21,532 bases of DNA, from positions 1 to 21,532 of IMG/VR virus record IMGVR_UViG_3300021378_001331, one strand, 5' to 3'. Below the pieces are notes generated by a model. That model made no database searches, was not told the origin of the DNA, and saw only the letters and a list, made by a program, of their open reading frames with translations. Both the position numbers and the translations under genes were made by a program. The DNA comes from a virus. This document shows, piece after piece, positions 1 to 7,636 of this stretch. The stretch's first letter is position 1; the number at the start of each line of letters is the position of its first letter.

Positions 1-1
1 T

Positions 2-223
2 TTTAAACTTAAACAAGAACACGGTGAAGGCGAAAGTCATCGTTATTTGATATTTTTAGAAGATTGGAAACGTGGACACTATTATGAAGTACACGATCAA
101 CCTTTTACTAAATGGAAAGCAGGTGACTGGGTCAAATTTGGTATAGACGATTGGCACATAGCAGGTAATATGGGAGAGGAACCTTTTTATTCTGCACAGA
201 TTACGGTGTTAAAAAATGATTAA
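2..223 (+). CDS. 2OG-Fe(II) oxygenase-fold protein, C-terminal part (5' end outside window)
   Basis: An open frame runs in from the left edge and ends at TAA 221-223, giving the last 73 residues. It reads like the C-terminal half of a double-stranded beta-helix protein of the phage 2-oxoglutarate/Fe(II) dioxygenase type: LEDWKRGHYYEV, then a Gly-Asp turn, then DDWHIAGNMG (candidate distal metal His) and a final YSAQITV strand. The next gene shows the same order of strands and motifs, so the two look like tandem paralogues. In the position where dioxygenases usually carry the 2-oxoglutarate-binding Arg, this one reads PFY rather than NRY, so it may not bind 2-oxoglutarate normally. The HxD metal motif would lie upstream of the window and cannot be judged. 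It overlaps the next gene by 8 bases. Family assignment is by pattern, moderately sure. Confidence 0.6.
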   Translation, partial: FKLKQEHGEGESHRYLIFLEDWKRGHYYEVHDQPFTKWKAGDWVKFGIDDWHIAGNMGEEPFYSAQITVLKND

Positions 224-758
224 AGGACATATAGACCTTTCTTGGTTAGACGAGAGAGAATTATATCTTACAAAGTTTGTAGAAGAAACAAATACTGTTT
301 GGTCTGGAGGCTATTGGAAAGATAACAATATGGCAATACCAGATTATCCTACGGATGGTCCTATAGTATTACAAACATATGACGAATATGCCCCTGCATA
401 CGCACAAAAAATTCGAGAACTGTTCCCACAGATAGAACATTCCATGGTTACTGTAAATTGTATTAAACCAGGCAGATTCATAGGACCACATATAGATAAA
501 TTTTTTAGGCTGAACGATTTAGCAAAATTAAACAAATGGGATATACAAGGTAAGATACCTGTAAGGGTAAATGTATTTCTACAAGATAAAATTATGGGTC
601 ATTTTTTAGAAATAGAAGATTACTCTTTTCCGGAATATTGTAAGGGCGATTATACTTACATACTTAAAAACCAAGTACATTGTGTAAGTAATGTAAGTAA
701 TATAAATAGATATACATTACAAATAACAGGGTACGCAAAAACAGAGGACATTACATGA
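216..758 (+). CDS. 2OG-Fe(II) oxygenase-like protein
   Basis: 180 aa protein with the residue set of 2-oxoglutarate/Fe(II) dioxygenases: HID at residues 92-94 (HxD metal pair), His155 in NQVHCV (distal metal ligand) and Arg165 in NINRYTLQITG (2-oxoglutarate carboxylate). The strands between them (VRVNVFLQDKIMGHFLEI) fit the cupin-like core. Such genes are common in marine T4-like phages; substrates are generally unknown and could be protein, nucleotide or a carbohydrate precursor. It overlaps the preceding paralogue by 8 bases and the epimerase by 4 (ATGA), so the three are probably translated together. There is no convincing Shine-Dalgarno; the start was chosen because it gives a full N-terminus and overlaps the upstream stop. 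A TATAAATA sequence lies inside it at 701-708. Confidence 0.7.
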   Translation: MIKGHIDLSWLDERELYLTKFVEETNTVWSGGYWKDNNMAIPDYPTDGPIVLQTYDEYAPAYAQKIRELFPQIEHSMVTVNCIKPGRFIGPHIDKFFRLNDLAKLNKWDIQGKIPVRVNVFLQDKIMGHFLEIEDYSFPEYCKGDYTYILKNQVHCVSNVSNINRYTLQITGYAKTEDIT

Positions 759-1711
759 GAATATTTATAACAGGTGCAGACGGTTTTATTGGCCAACACA
801 TGGTTGAAAGACTTAAAGGCAAACATGAACTTGCATTTTTGACAGAAGATTTAAGAGACCATGCCAAGGTTGCTATGCAGATATCAACTTTTGATCCAGA
901 GGTAATTGTTCATCTAGCGGCTAGAACAGAAGTAGAAGATAGTTTTTACGAGCAAATTACATTTAGTGAAATAAATTATGTTGGTACAGTAAATTTAATT
1001 GAAATTGCTTCTAAACTAAAAAATTTAAAAAACTTTGTGTTTGCTAGTACAATGGAAGTATATGGCTGGCAACCAATAAGCGACTTAATTAGAGACGGAA
1101 AAGAAGAAAGTATTATTGCATTTAATGAAGCAACTCCTCCAAATCCAAATGCACCATATGCCGTTGCAAAATATGGGTGTGAAAAATACTTAGAGTACGC
1201 TCATAGAAGTTATGGGTTACCATTTACAGCAATACGTCAAACAAATGCTTATGGTAGAAAAGATAATGACTTTTTTGTTACTGAACAAATAATTACACAA
1301 ATGCTTAAGAACCCAGATGAGATAAATTTAGGTTACGGTGAGCCATACAGAAACTTTATTTACATTGATGATTTACTTGATGCTTGGGAATCTGTTATCA
1401 CAAATCCTGACAAGTGTGCAGGAGAAATATTTTGTATAGGACCTGATAATGCAATTAAAATAAAAGACTATGTAAAACTTATTGCAGATAAGTTAAACTG
1501 GAACGGACATGTAAATTGGAATACTAAGCCTAAAAGACCTGGTGAAATTTACTTATTAAATAGTACAAATCATAAAATTACTACAAGATTAGGTTGGGTT
1601 CCAAAAGTAGAATTAAGTGAAGGTTTAGATAAAACTATTGCAGTCTGGAAAGACATTGTAGAAAACGATCTCCCACATAATGTAGATAGGAAATTTTCCA
1701 AAGGAAAATAA
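755..1711 (+). CDS. NAD-dependent epimerase/dehydratase (sugar-nucleotide type)
   Basis: 318 aa extended short-chain dehydrogenase. It has the N-terminal Rossmann signature GADGFIG (residues 7-13, GxxGxxG), HLAARTEV after the third strand, an FAST segment with the catalytic Ser/Thr (98-99), and the catalytic YAVAK motif (Tyr135, Lys139). The C-terminal part has RNFIYIDDL and the Arg-Pro-Gly-Glu loop typical of UDP/GDP-sugar epimerases and dehydratases. It most likely acts on a nucleotide sugar in the host cytoplasm; the exact substrate cannot be read from the sequence. The ATG overlaps the stop of the dioxygenase-like gene (ATGA), indicating coupled translation. It may supply sugar precursors for virion or host-surface modification, which is inference. 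It is followed directly by a strong promoter for the next genes. Confidence 0.85.
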   Translation: MRIFITGADGFIGQHMVERLKGKHELAFLTEDLRDHAKVAMQISTFDPEVIVHLAARTEVEDSFYEQITFSEINYVGTVNLIEIASKLKNLKNFVFASTMEVYGWQPISDLIRDGKEESIIAFNEATPPNPNAPYAVAKYGCEKYLEYAHRSYGLPFTAIRQTNAYGRKDNDFFVTEQIITQMLKNPDEINLGYGEPYRNFIYIDDLLDAWESVITNPDKCAGEIFCIGPDNAIKIKDYVKLIADKLNWNGHVNWNTKPKRPGEIYLLNSTNHKITTRLGWVPKVELSEGLDKTIAVWKDIVENDLPHNVDRKFSKGK

Positions 1712-1715
1712 GTTC

Positions 1716-1743
1716 TTGACAAACTTCTAAATTTTGCTATACT
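1716..1743 (+). promoter_or_regulatory. Sigma70-type (early) promoter
   Basis: A perfect -35 TTGACA (1716-1721) and TATACT -10 (1738-1743) are separated by 16 bases. A TG dinucleotide one base before the -10 box makes it an extended -10 promoter. It starts immediately after the epimerase stop and lies 26 bases upstream of the ATG at 1770, leaving a short leader with AGGAG at 1759-1763. It should be read by unmodified host RNA polymerase, so the two genes behind it are probably early genes. Confidence 0.85.
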
Positions 1744-1769
1744 AGTGGTAATATTACTAGGAGTGGCAA

Positions 1770-2006
1770 ATGGACCTATACATCGCAGTTTCAATCTTTA
1801 TCGTTGCAAATAGCCTATATTTCTATAATTTAGGTAAAAAACAAGGCTTAACGGAAGGAAAATTTACTGGCATGATAAGTATTGTTCAGTTCTTAAAGGA
1901 AAAAAACGTCCTTAAAGATAAAAAAGATATAACAGGATATGAAAGATGGCCTGAGGCAATCAAAGTTTTATATGTTACTGCAAATCCTGATTTATTTGAA
2001 GACTGA
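1770..2006 (+). CDS. Small membrane-anchored protein, function unknown
   Basis: 78 aa. Residues about 3-22 (LYIAVSIFIVANSLYFYNLG) form one hydrophobic segment, followed by GKKQG and a hydrophilic helical tail containing KFTGMISIVQFLKEKNVL. The layout suggests a single N-terminal membrane anchor with a short cytoplasmic domain. A good Shine-Dalgarno (AGGAG, 1759-1763) sits six bases before ATG. It is the first gene behind the strong host-type promoter at 1716-1743, so early expression is likely. Its function is not recognisable; small conserved membrane proteins of this kind occur in marine T4-like phages. It is followed after 8 bases by the 382 aa gene. Confidence 0.75.
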   Translation: MDLYIAVSIFIVANSLYFYNLGKKQGLTEGKFTGMISIVQFLKEKNVLKDKKDITGYERWPEAIKVLYVTANPDLFED

Positions 2007-2014
2007 GACACTAC

Positions 2015-3163
2015 ATGGCAAAACGTAAAAAGAAAAGTTTATTTTTAATACCAGAACCAAACTGGGTAGAATTATCCAAACTTACAGACAATAAAGACAG
2101 GGAAGATGCATTTCAATCTGTATCTTATTTTGTGCATTCAGAAATTGACACTAAATCAAAATGCAAAGCAATGAAAAAATGGATTAAGGAAGAAAGCGGG
2201 TGGACTGACGAAGAAATTAAGTATACAACGACCACAGGTCTTGATCCTTGGTTGCAAATGTCAGGAAAGTATTGTTGGGTATATTATAAGTTAGGCTACA
2301 TGCCAGAAGGTCCTCTAAAGTATCTACATACAAATAGAAAGGAAGAGTTTTTAAAACTTGGTAAAAAATACTACAAAGAGTCTGTAGCGAAAAAAGAAGT
2401 AAAAGGAAGTAAGAAAGTTATTAGCATACAGGAAAGAATGTTTGAGCAAGTTTCAGAACTTATGGGAGACTGGGAGAGTATTGTTGATGATTTTATAGAT
2501 AGTCAAAATATAGATATTAAATCTTTTGACCCTTACAAAAGTATGCAAATATATAAGGGCGGAGTAGTAAAACCTGCCCATGCAAAAATTATTAAAACAC
2601 ATTTACAAAGTCATTTAGAGGAAGCACAGGAAGTTTTAGATTGGAAAGATCCAGACATAAAAGAAGGCTATGCTCATTTCAATTCTAAAATGCGTAAACA
2701 ATATTTAGAGTTTTATCAGAAAATAGATGTTGCATGTGATACATTTATAGAAACTGGTAAAGCCAAACGTAAACCTCGTAAGCCAAAAGTTATCAGTAGA
2801 GAAAAAATAGTTTCTAAGTTAAAGTATCAACTTAATGATTCTGAATTAGGAATAGCAAGTATAAATCCTGCAGAGATAATAGATGCTACTGAAGTTTGGG
2901 TGTACAATACTAAAACTCGTAAAATTGGTGTTTACAAAAAAGCAGAGTTATCAGGTGGTCTTACAGTTAGAGGTACCTCTATATACGATTATGAGGAAGG
3001 TACAAGTGTACAGAAGACACTAAGAAAACCAGCAGTACAATTAAAAGAATTTAAAGGTGCCGCAAAAACTAAAATGAACAATGCTTTTAGTAGCATTAAA
3101 GCAACAGAAATAAAACTATCAGGGCGTGTGAGCGATACAATTATCATTCTAAAAGCATTTTAA
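2015..3163 (+). CDS. Conserved phage protein of unknown function (382 aa)
   Basis: 382 aa with a basic N-terminus (AKRKKKS) and a helical, aromatic-rich N-terminal half (GLDPWLQMSGKYCWVYYKLGYMP). A Lys/Arg-rich linker follows at about residues 249-258 (KAKRKPRKPK). The C-terminal domain of short strands includes ATEVWVYNTKTRKIGVY and GGLTVRGTSIYDY. No catalytic motif is recognised. The basic stretches would suit nucleic-acid contact, but this is only inference. It lies 8 bases after the 78 aa gene and shares its early promoter. It has no obvious Shine-Dalgarno, so translation probably depends on the upstream gene. A late promoter for the neck gene begins right behind its stop. Confidence 0.7.
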   Translation: MAKRKKKSLFLIPEPNWVELSKLTDNKDREDAFQSVSYFVHSEIDTKSKCKAMKKWIKEESGWTDEEIKYTTTTGLDPWLQMSGKYCWVYYKLGYMPEGPLKYLHTNRKEEFLKLGKKYYKESVAKKEVKGSKKVISIQERMFEQVSELMGDWESIVDDFIDSQNIDIKSFDPYKSMQIYKGGVVKPAHAKIIKTHLQSHLEEAQEVLDWKDPDIKEGYAHFNSKMRKQYLEFYQKIDVACDTFIETGKAKRKPRKPKVISREKIVSKLKYQLNDSELGIASINPAEIIDATEVWVYNTKTRKIGVYKKAELSGGLTVRGTSIYDYEEGTSVQKTLRKPAVQLKEFKGAAKTKMNNAFSSIKATEIKLSGRVSDTIIILKAF

Positions 3164-3173
3164 TACAAATTTA

Positions 3174-3181
3174 GATAAATA
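3174..3181 (+). promoter_or_regulatory. T4-type late promoter, predicted leaderless
   Basis: GATAAATA, a one-base variant of the T4 late consensus TATAAATA, is followed by five bases (GTAGT) and then the ATG at 3187. With T4 spacing (motif at -13 to -6) the transcript would begin at the A of ATG. There is no Shine-Dalgarno in the gap. Confidence 0.7.
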
Positions 3182-3186
3182 GTAGT

Positions 3187-3945
3187 ATGGCACAAGATCA
3201 AATAGGATATAAAAGTCGAGAAGAACTTATTAAAGAGTTACAACTTCGTTTGGCTGACGGCATGGTTGATGTTGAATTAGACAGAGAGCATTATGACGTT
3301 GCTATAGACAAAGCAATTGGTATTTATAGACAGTTAAGTTCTGGTTCAGTAGAAGAAAGTATTATATTTTTCAATACGGAAAAAGATGTAACTGAATATA
3401 TTTTACCTGACGAGGTCATGGAAGTAAGAAGAATGTATCGTAGAGGTATTGGTACTAATAGTGGCGGTACAAACTTTGATCCTTTTGATGTTGCATTCAA
3501 CAATATGTATATGCTACAAGCAGGACAAATTGGTGGACTAGCAGTATTTGATGCCTTCTCACAATATAAAGAAACTTTAGGTCGTGTATTTGGTAGCGAA
3601 TACAACTTCCTTTGGAATAGAAATACTAAACAACTTAAAATTTTAAGAAACGTTAGACACGAAGAAGAAATTGCTGTTGGCGTATATAATTTTATTCCTG
3701 AAAGTATTATGCTAAGAGATGTCTATTCCAGCAATTGGTTAGGTTCTTATTCTCTAGCAATGAGCAAAATGATGTTAGGTGAAGCAAGAAGTAAATATGC
3801 TTCCGGTCTTCCAGGAGCAGGAGGAGCCATACAATTAAATGGTGATGCTCTTAAAAATGAAGCACAAGCAGAAATGCAAACACTAAAAGATAGTATACAT
3901 AATTATGAAGAGGGTAATACCCCTCTAGGATTTGTGATAGGATAA
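3187..3945 (+). CDS. 13: Neck / head-tail connector protein, gp13-like
   Basis: 252 aa. The N-terminal pattern (REELIKEL, then a run ending in DVAIDKAIGIYRQL, then an ILPDEVMEVRRMYRRGIG strand) and the C-terminal pattern (SLAMSKMMLGEARSKY, LPGAGGAIQLNGDALKNEAQ, closing PLGFVIG) match my memory of the gp13-type neck proteins of marine T4-like phages. gp13 helps close the filled head and joins it to the tail. The length is near that of T4 neck proteins (gp13 309, gp14 256 residues), so gp14 cannot be fully excluded. The start follows the predicted leaderless late promoter. The stop overlaps the dNMP kinase start by one base (TAATG). Confidence 0.6.
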   Translation: MAQDQIGYKSREELIKELQLRLADGMVDVELDREHYDVAIDKAIGIYRQLSSGSVEESIIFFNTEKDVTEYILPDEVMEVRRMYRRGIGTNSGGTNFDPFDVAFNNMYMLQAGQIGGLAVFDAFSQYKETLGRVFGSEYNFLWNRNTKQLKILRNVRHEEEIAVGVYNFIPESIMLRDVYSSNWLGSYSLAMSKMMLGEARSKYASGLPGAGGAIQLNGDALKNEAQAEMQTLKDSIHNYEEGNTPLGFVIG

Positions 3946-4607
3946 TGATAATAGGCATTTGCGGTTTTATCGGCAGTGGCAAAGATACAGTTGCTAATAT
4001 GTTTGTAGAACGTGGATGTGCTCATGATAGTTTCGCCGCCCCTTTAAAAGATTTATGTTCCAGTATTTTTGGTTGGGAAAGATACATGCTGGAAGGCGAT
4101 ACTGTTGAAAGCAGAGATTTTAGAGAAACACCTGACATGTTCTGGACTAGAAAATTAGGCGTTCCAAACTTTACACCAAGACTAGCATTACAACTATTAG
4201 GTACAGAAGTACTTAGAAACCATTTTGATCAAGACATTTGGCTTAGTAGTTTAGAATATAGAATAAGAAAGCAGGATGAAAGTGCTCCTTGTGTAGTTGT
4301 TAGTGATGCAAGATTTAGAAACGAGTTAGATCTTATAAAAGAAATGGGCGGTGTAGTTATTTGGGTACAACGTGGTGAATTACCTGAATGGTTTGATACA
4401 GCAAAAACGGCACACGAAAATGTTGTAAGCAGAAAGATAATGACTACAAAATACAGAGACATTCATGAAAGTGAATGGAATTGGGCAGGCTACCCAGTTG
4501 ATTACATTATTAATAATAATGGCACCCTCGAAGATCTAGCCAAGCAAGTAGAAGAAATACGAAACTGGAAAACAGGCGAATTTAAAGATATCCTACACAT
4601 TGTATAA
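3945..4607 (+). CDS. 1: Deoxynucleoside monophosphate kinase (gp1-like)
   Basis: 220 aa P-loop kinase resembling T4 gp1 (241 aa), which phosphorylates dNMPs to dNDPs for phage DNA synthesis in the host cytoplasm. The Walker A loop GFIGSGKD is at residues 7-14, followed by FAAPLKDL, TPRLALQLLGTEVLR, and VVVSDARFRNELD, the typical lid/nucleotide-binding segments of this family. The start overlaps the neck-gene stop by one base (TAATG), so it is translated by coupling and is co-transcribed with a late gene. A nucleotide-metabolism enzyme between neck and sheath genes is unusual relative to T4 order. Identification is firm at family level. Confidence 0.85.
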   Translation: MIIGICGFIGSGKDTVANMFVERGCAHDSFAAPLKDLCSSIFGWERYMLEGDTVESRDFRETPDMFWTRKLGVPNFTPRLALQLLGTEVLRNHFDQDIWLSSLEYRIRKQDESAPCVVVSDARFRNELDLIKEMGGVVIWVQRGELPEWFDTAKTAHENVVSRKIMTTKYRDIHESEWNWAGYPVDYIINNNGTLEDLAKQVEEIRNWKTGEFKDILHIV

Positions 4608-4611
4608 TACC

Positions 4612-4626
4612 TGCTAATACCTAGCA
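4612..4626 (+). repeat. Small inverted repeat after the dNMP kinase gene
   Basis: TGCTA and TAGCA (5 bp arms, 5-base loop) lie just behind the kinase stop, within a TAATACCT direct repeat. No T run follows, so it does not look like a terminator. Significance is low. Confidence 0.3.
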
Positions 4627-4657
4627 ATTCCGTAAATACAGTATAATTCATTATTTT

Positions 4658-4665
4658 GATAAATA
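4658..4665 (+). promoter_or_regulatory. T4-type late promoter of the sheath gene
   Basis: GATAAATA lies 44 bases upstream of the gp18 ATG. The expected start site near 4671 gives a leader of about 39 bases containing the 14-base palindrome at 4680-4693 and AGGAG at 4699-4703. This is the leadered late-promoter class. Confidence 0.7.
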
Positions 4666-4679
4666 AAGGTAATACGACA

Positions 4680-4693
4680 GTATTGTACAATAC
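4680..4693 (+). repeat. 14-base perfect palindrome in the gp18 leader
   Basis: GTATTGTACAATAC is its own reverse complement and lies between the late promoter and the Shine-Dalgarno of gp18. As RNA it could fold with a 5 bp stem and a GTAC loop; as DNA it could be a binding site. Only the symmetry is seen; a function is inference. Confidence 0.5.
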
Positions 4694-4709
4694 ATAATAG
4701 GAGAATAAA

Positions 4710-7508
4710 ATGGCAACATTATCATCACCTGGAGTAAGTGTAACAGTATCAGACGAGAGTTTTTATGCTCCTGCTGGTGCTGGAAGTGTACCTTTAATCG
4801 TTATTGCTACGGCACAGGACAAATCAAGTCCAGACGGTTCAGGTATATCAGCATATACAACTTCAGCAACAGCCGGAAAACTTTATCGAGTTTCTAGCCA
4901 AAGAGAGTTACTACAAAATTATGGTAATCCAGAATTTAAATCAAGCGGATTAACACAATTACACGGTAGCGAACAGAATGAATACGGTCTTTTATCAGCA
5001 TACAGTTTCTTAGGTATAGCCAATAGTGCATACGTTTTAAGAGCAGACGTTGATTTAAATGACTTATCACCATCTGCAACTGCACCTACATCTAAACCTG
5101 CTAACGGTAGTTACTGGTTAGATACATCAACATCAGTAATTGGTGTTAAAAAATGGGACGGTTCTGCATGGGTAAAACAAACAGTCAAAGTTCCAGCAAG
5201 TACAGATCTTACTGTTGGAGATATTCCAAAAGCATCATACGGTATGAAAAATGACTATGCAGTTGTATATTTTACAACAGCAGGTGCTACAAAGTCAGAC
5301 ATTAAAGTTTACCAAAAAACTAATGACACTACTTGGGACGTAATTGGTGATTCAGGTTGGGGAACTAGAACTTCTTCAGCAGATTTCCAAATAGGTGATC
5401 ACAGTGATTTACCTTCCACAAGACAAGGTGGTGGTTCACTAGTAGCAGGCGATGTATTCTTACAACAGAATTCATTAAGTAATGGTACCGATTTTAAAGT
5501 TAAACTATACAATAGCAACACTGGTTTATTTACAGACCAGACTGTATATGCAAGAAAAAGCATGTCAGATGCATATGGTACTAGTTTTCATGGTTCTAGC
5601 CCAGTTGTTGGAGATCTATTTGTAGATGTTGCAGGTGTTGGACAAGACAACGACTATGCATGGTTTACACCTAAAAGACATAACGGTAATAGCACTATTA
5701 GTGCAGAAAGTACAGCGGCATTAGACGGTTCTGAAGTTGTTATTTCATCACATGCGGCTAAAGTTAGTTTGATTATGAGAGTTAATGACGGTTCAAATGT
5801 TAATGTAACATTTACAACTGATACAGATGCAAACGGTAATGCAAGTGTTGATGACATGGTTATTGATATCAATACAGCACTAGCGGCGGCATCAAATGCA
5901 ACTAACTCAGCAAATGTTATTGCTTCTAATAATAATGGTAAGTTAAACATTTATAATAGTGATGGTAAAGATATTTTGCTTATGGCAGGTAACGTTTCTG
6001 GATTCGGTCCTGCACAACTTAACCTAACTGCAGATGTTCCTTACAGTAACTTTGAAGCATTAAGTTTCACAGCAAAAGCAACAGAATTAACTGGTGACTT
6101 AGCAGAAGGAATGCTATGGTATGACGCAACTGTAAGTACAAGCAAAGTTGATATTCTTTATAATAATGCAGGTTCTTGGGCAACTTATACAGGTGATGTA
6201 CAAGTTACTTCTACACAACCTACAAAACAAGCAGACGGTACTTCTTTACAGGTTAACGATTTGTGGATTGACGGTAGTGATTTAGAAAACTATCCTAAAA
6301 TTTACAAATATAGTTCTGCAAATGAATGGGTATTAGTTGACAATTCAGATCAACTTACACCAGCAGGTATAGTATTTGGTGACTTTAGAGCAACAAAAGC
6401 CGGTGCATTAATTAGTGAAGCAAATGGCCTTCCATCACCTACACTATATCCAAGTAACATCTTAGCATGGAACAAAATGGCAAGTGGCGGTAATGTCAAG
6501 AAATACGATAGTGCTTCTGGACTATGGAAAGACTACAGCGGTAATAAAGCAGATGGCTCACCTCACATGTTGAGAAAGGCACAGAGAAAAGTTATTGTAA
6601 CAGCACTTCAGGCGGCTCTTACTGCAAACCAAGATATCAGAAACGAAACAAACCGTTTCAATATTGTAGCAGTTCCAGGGTATCCTGAACTAGCAGATGA
6701 GATGATATCACTTGGTACAGATCGTAAGAATACAGTATTTAGTGTTATAGATGCACCATTAAGATTGGCCGCAGACGCAACAAGTACTTCAAACTGGATT
6801 AATAACAATGCAGTTACAACTGAAAATGGAGAAGACGGTTTAGTTACTAATTCACCATATGCGGCTGTTTACTATCCACATGGTTTATCAAGTAATCTAG
6901 ACGGTTCAAGTGTTATGGTTCCTGCTTCACATATGGCATTGAGAACATTAGCATTTAACGATCAGGTGGCTTTCCCATGGTTTGCACCAGCAGGATTCCA
7001 AAGAGGATTAGTAAGTAATGCTTCTGGAACAGGTTATCTTGACGCAACAACTAGCGAATTTGTAGCAGTTGCTTTAAGTGAAGGACAAAGAGATAGTCTT
7101 TACACTAACAAGATTAACCCTATTGGAAACTTCCCAGGCAGAGGAATTGCAGTATTTGGTCAAAAGACTTTAAACTCAGTTTCAAGTGCATTGGATAGAG
7201 TAAATGTTGCTAGACTTGTTGTTTATCTACGTGAACAGTTAGACGACGCAGTTAAGCCATTCTTGTTTGAACCAAACGATGAAGTAACAAGATCAAATGC
7301 TAAAGTAGTTGTTGATAGACTACTTGGTGAACTTGTTTCTCAACGTGGATTGTTTGACTTTGTTACAGTTTGTGACACAACAAACAATACAGCGGCAAGA
7401 ATTGATAGAAACGAATTGCATATTGACATAGCGATACAGCCTGTTAAAGCAGTTGAGTTTATATACATTCCAATTAGAATCCAAAATACATTGGGACAAA
7501 CAGGTTAA
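4710..7508 (+). CDS. 18: Tail sheath protein gp18
   Basis: 932 aa contractile tail sheath. The N-terminus (SSPGVSVTVSDES) and the C-terminal region hold the sheath hallmarks: QRGLVSNASG, LYTNKINPIGNFPGRGIAVFG, SALDRVNVARLVVYL, and a final strand region AVEFIYIPIRIQ used for subunit interlocking. T4 gp18 has 659 residues; the extra length sits at about residues 120-560. There, W/D-containing modules recur: 126-155 (NGSYWLDTS, KKWDGSAW), 463-492 (GMLWYDATV, NAGSW) and 503-542 (NDLWIDGSD, SANEW). These probably form protruding domains on the tail surface. A strong Shine-Dalgarno AGGAG (4699-4703) is six bases before ATG. The gene has its own late promoter and a terminator behind it, so it is expressed as a strong monocistronic unit. 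Confidence 0.93.
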   Translation: MATLSSPGVSVTVSDESFYAPAGAGSVPLIVIATAQDKSSPDGSGISAYTTSATAGKLYRVSSQRELLQNYGNPEFKSSGLTQLHGSEQNEYGLLSAYSFLGIANSAYVLRADVDLNDLSPSATAPTSKPANGSYWLDTSTSVIGVKKWDGSAWVKQTVKVPASTDLTVGDIPKASYGMKNDYAVVYFTTAGATKSDIKVYQKTNDTTWDVIGDSGWGTRTSSADFQIGDHSDLPSTRQGGGSLVAGDVFLQQNSLSNGTDFKVKLYNSNTGLFTDQTVYARKSMSDAYGTSFHGSSPVVGDLFVDVAGVGQDNDYAWFTPKRHNGNSTISAESTAALDGSEVVISSHAAKVSLIMRVNDGSNVNVTFTTDTDANGNASVDDMVIDINTALAAASNATNSANVIASNNNGKLNIYNSDGKDILLMAGNVSGFGPAQLNLTADVPYSNFEALSFTAKATELTGDLAEGMLWYDATVSTSKVDILYNNAGSWATYTGDVQVTSTQPTKQADGTSLQVNDLWIDGSDLENYPKIYKYSSANEWVLVDNSDQLTPAGIVFGDFRATKAGALISEANGLPSPTLYPSNILAWNKMASGGNVKKYDSASGLWKDYSGNKADGSPHMLRKAQRKVIVTALQAALTANQDIRNETNRFNIVAVPGYPELADEMISLGTDRKNTVFSVIDAPLRLAADATSTSNWINNNAVTTENGEDGLVTNSPYAAVYYPHGLSSNLDGSSVMVPASHMALRTLAFNDQVAFPWFAPAGFQRGLVSNASGTGYLDATTSEFVAVALSEGQRDSLYTNKINPIGNFPGRGIAVFGQKTLNSVSSALDRVNVARLVVYLREQLDDAVKPFLFEPNDEVTRSNAKVVVDRLLGELVSQRGLFDFVTVCDTTNNTAARIDRNELHIDIAIQPVKAVEFIYIPIRIQNTLGQTG

Positions 7509-7520
7509 GTTTTAACTTAA
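7505..7520 (+). repeat. Inverted repeat at the gp18 stop
   Basis: TTAAGT-TTTA-ACTTAA, a perfect 6 bp stem with a 4-base loop, starts at the gp18 stop codon, just before the terminator hairpin. It may add to termination or protect the mRNA 3' end; that role is inference. Confidence 0.5.
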
Positions 7521-7525
7521 ACTAT

Positions 7526-7554
7526 AAAAAGGGCGGTATTTACTGCCCTTTTTT
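7526..7554 (+). terminator. Rho-independent terminator after gp18
   Basis: AAAAAGGGC and GCCCTTTTTT arms flank GGTATTTACT. The stem extends inward by a G-T wobble and further pairs to a four-base loop, and it ends in a run of six T. It separates the sheath transcript from the tube gene, which restarts from its own late promoter 44 bases further on. Confidence 0.88.
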
Positions 7555-7597
7555 GTGAATAAATTATATACGCAGTTAACCTTTTTTGGGTCAAAGT

Positions 7598-7605
7598 GAT
7601 AAATA
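7598..7605 (+). promoter_or_regulatory. T4-type late promoter of the tube gene
   Basis: GATAAATA lies 31 bases upstream of the gp19 ATG. With T4 spacing the leader is about 26 bases and holds AGGAG (7626-7630). It follows the gp18 terminator, so gp19 is independently transcribed. Confidence 0.7.
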
Positions 7606-7636
7606 TTCGTATATAAAAGTTCGTTAGGAGAACAAT

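Noticed and set aside
701-708. Exact TATAAATA inside the dioxygenase-like gene, upstream of the epimerase
   Set aside because: It codes for the conserved NINRY segment, so the sequence is explained by protein constraint; several chance matches are expected in such AT-rich coding DNA.
4603-4647. TATAAT at 4603 and 4642 before the sheath gene
   Set aside because: Neither has a recognisable -35 element at the proper distance; such matches are common in AT-rich DNA.
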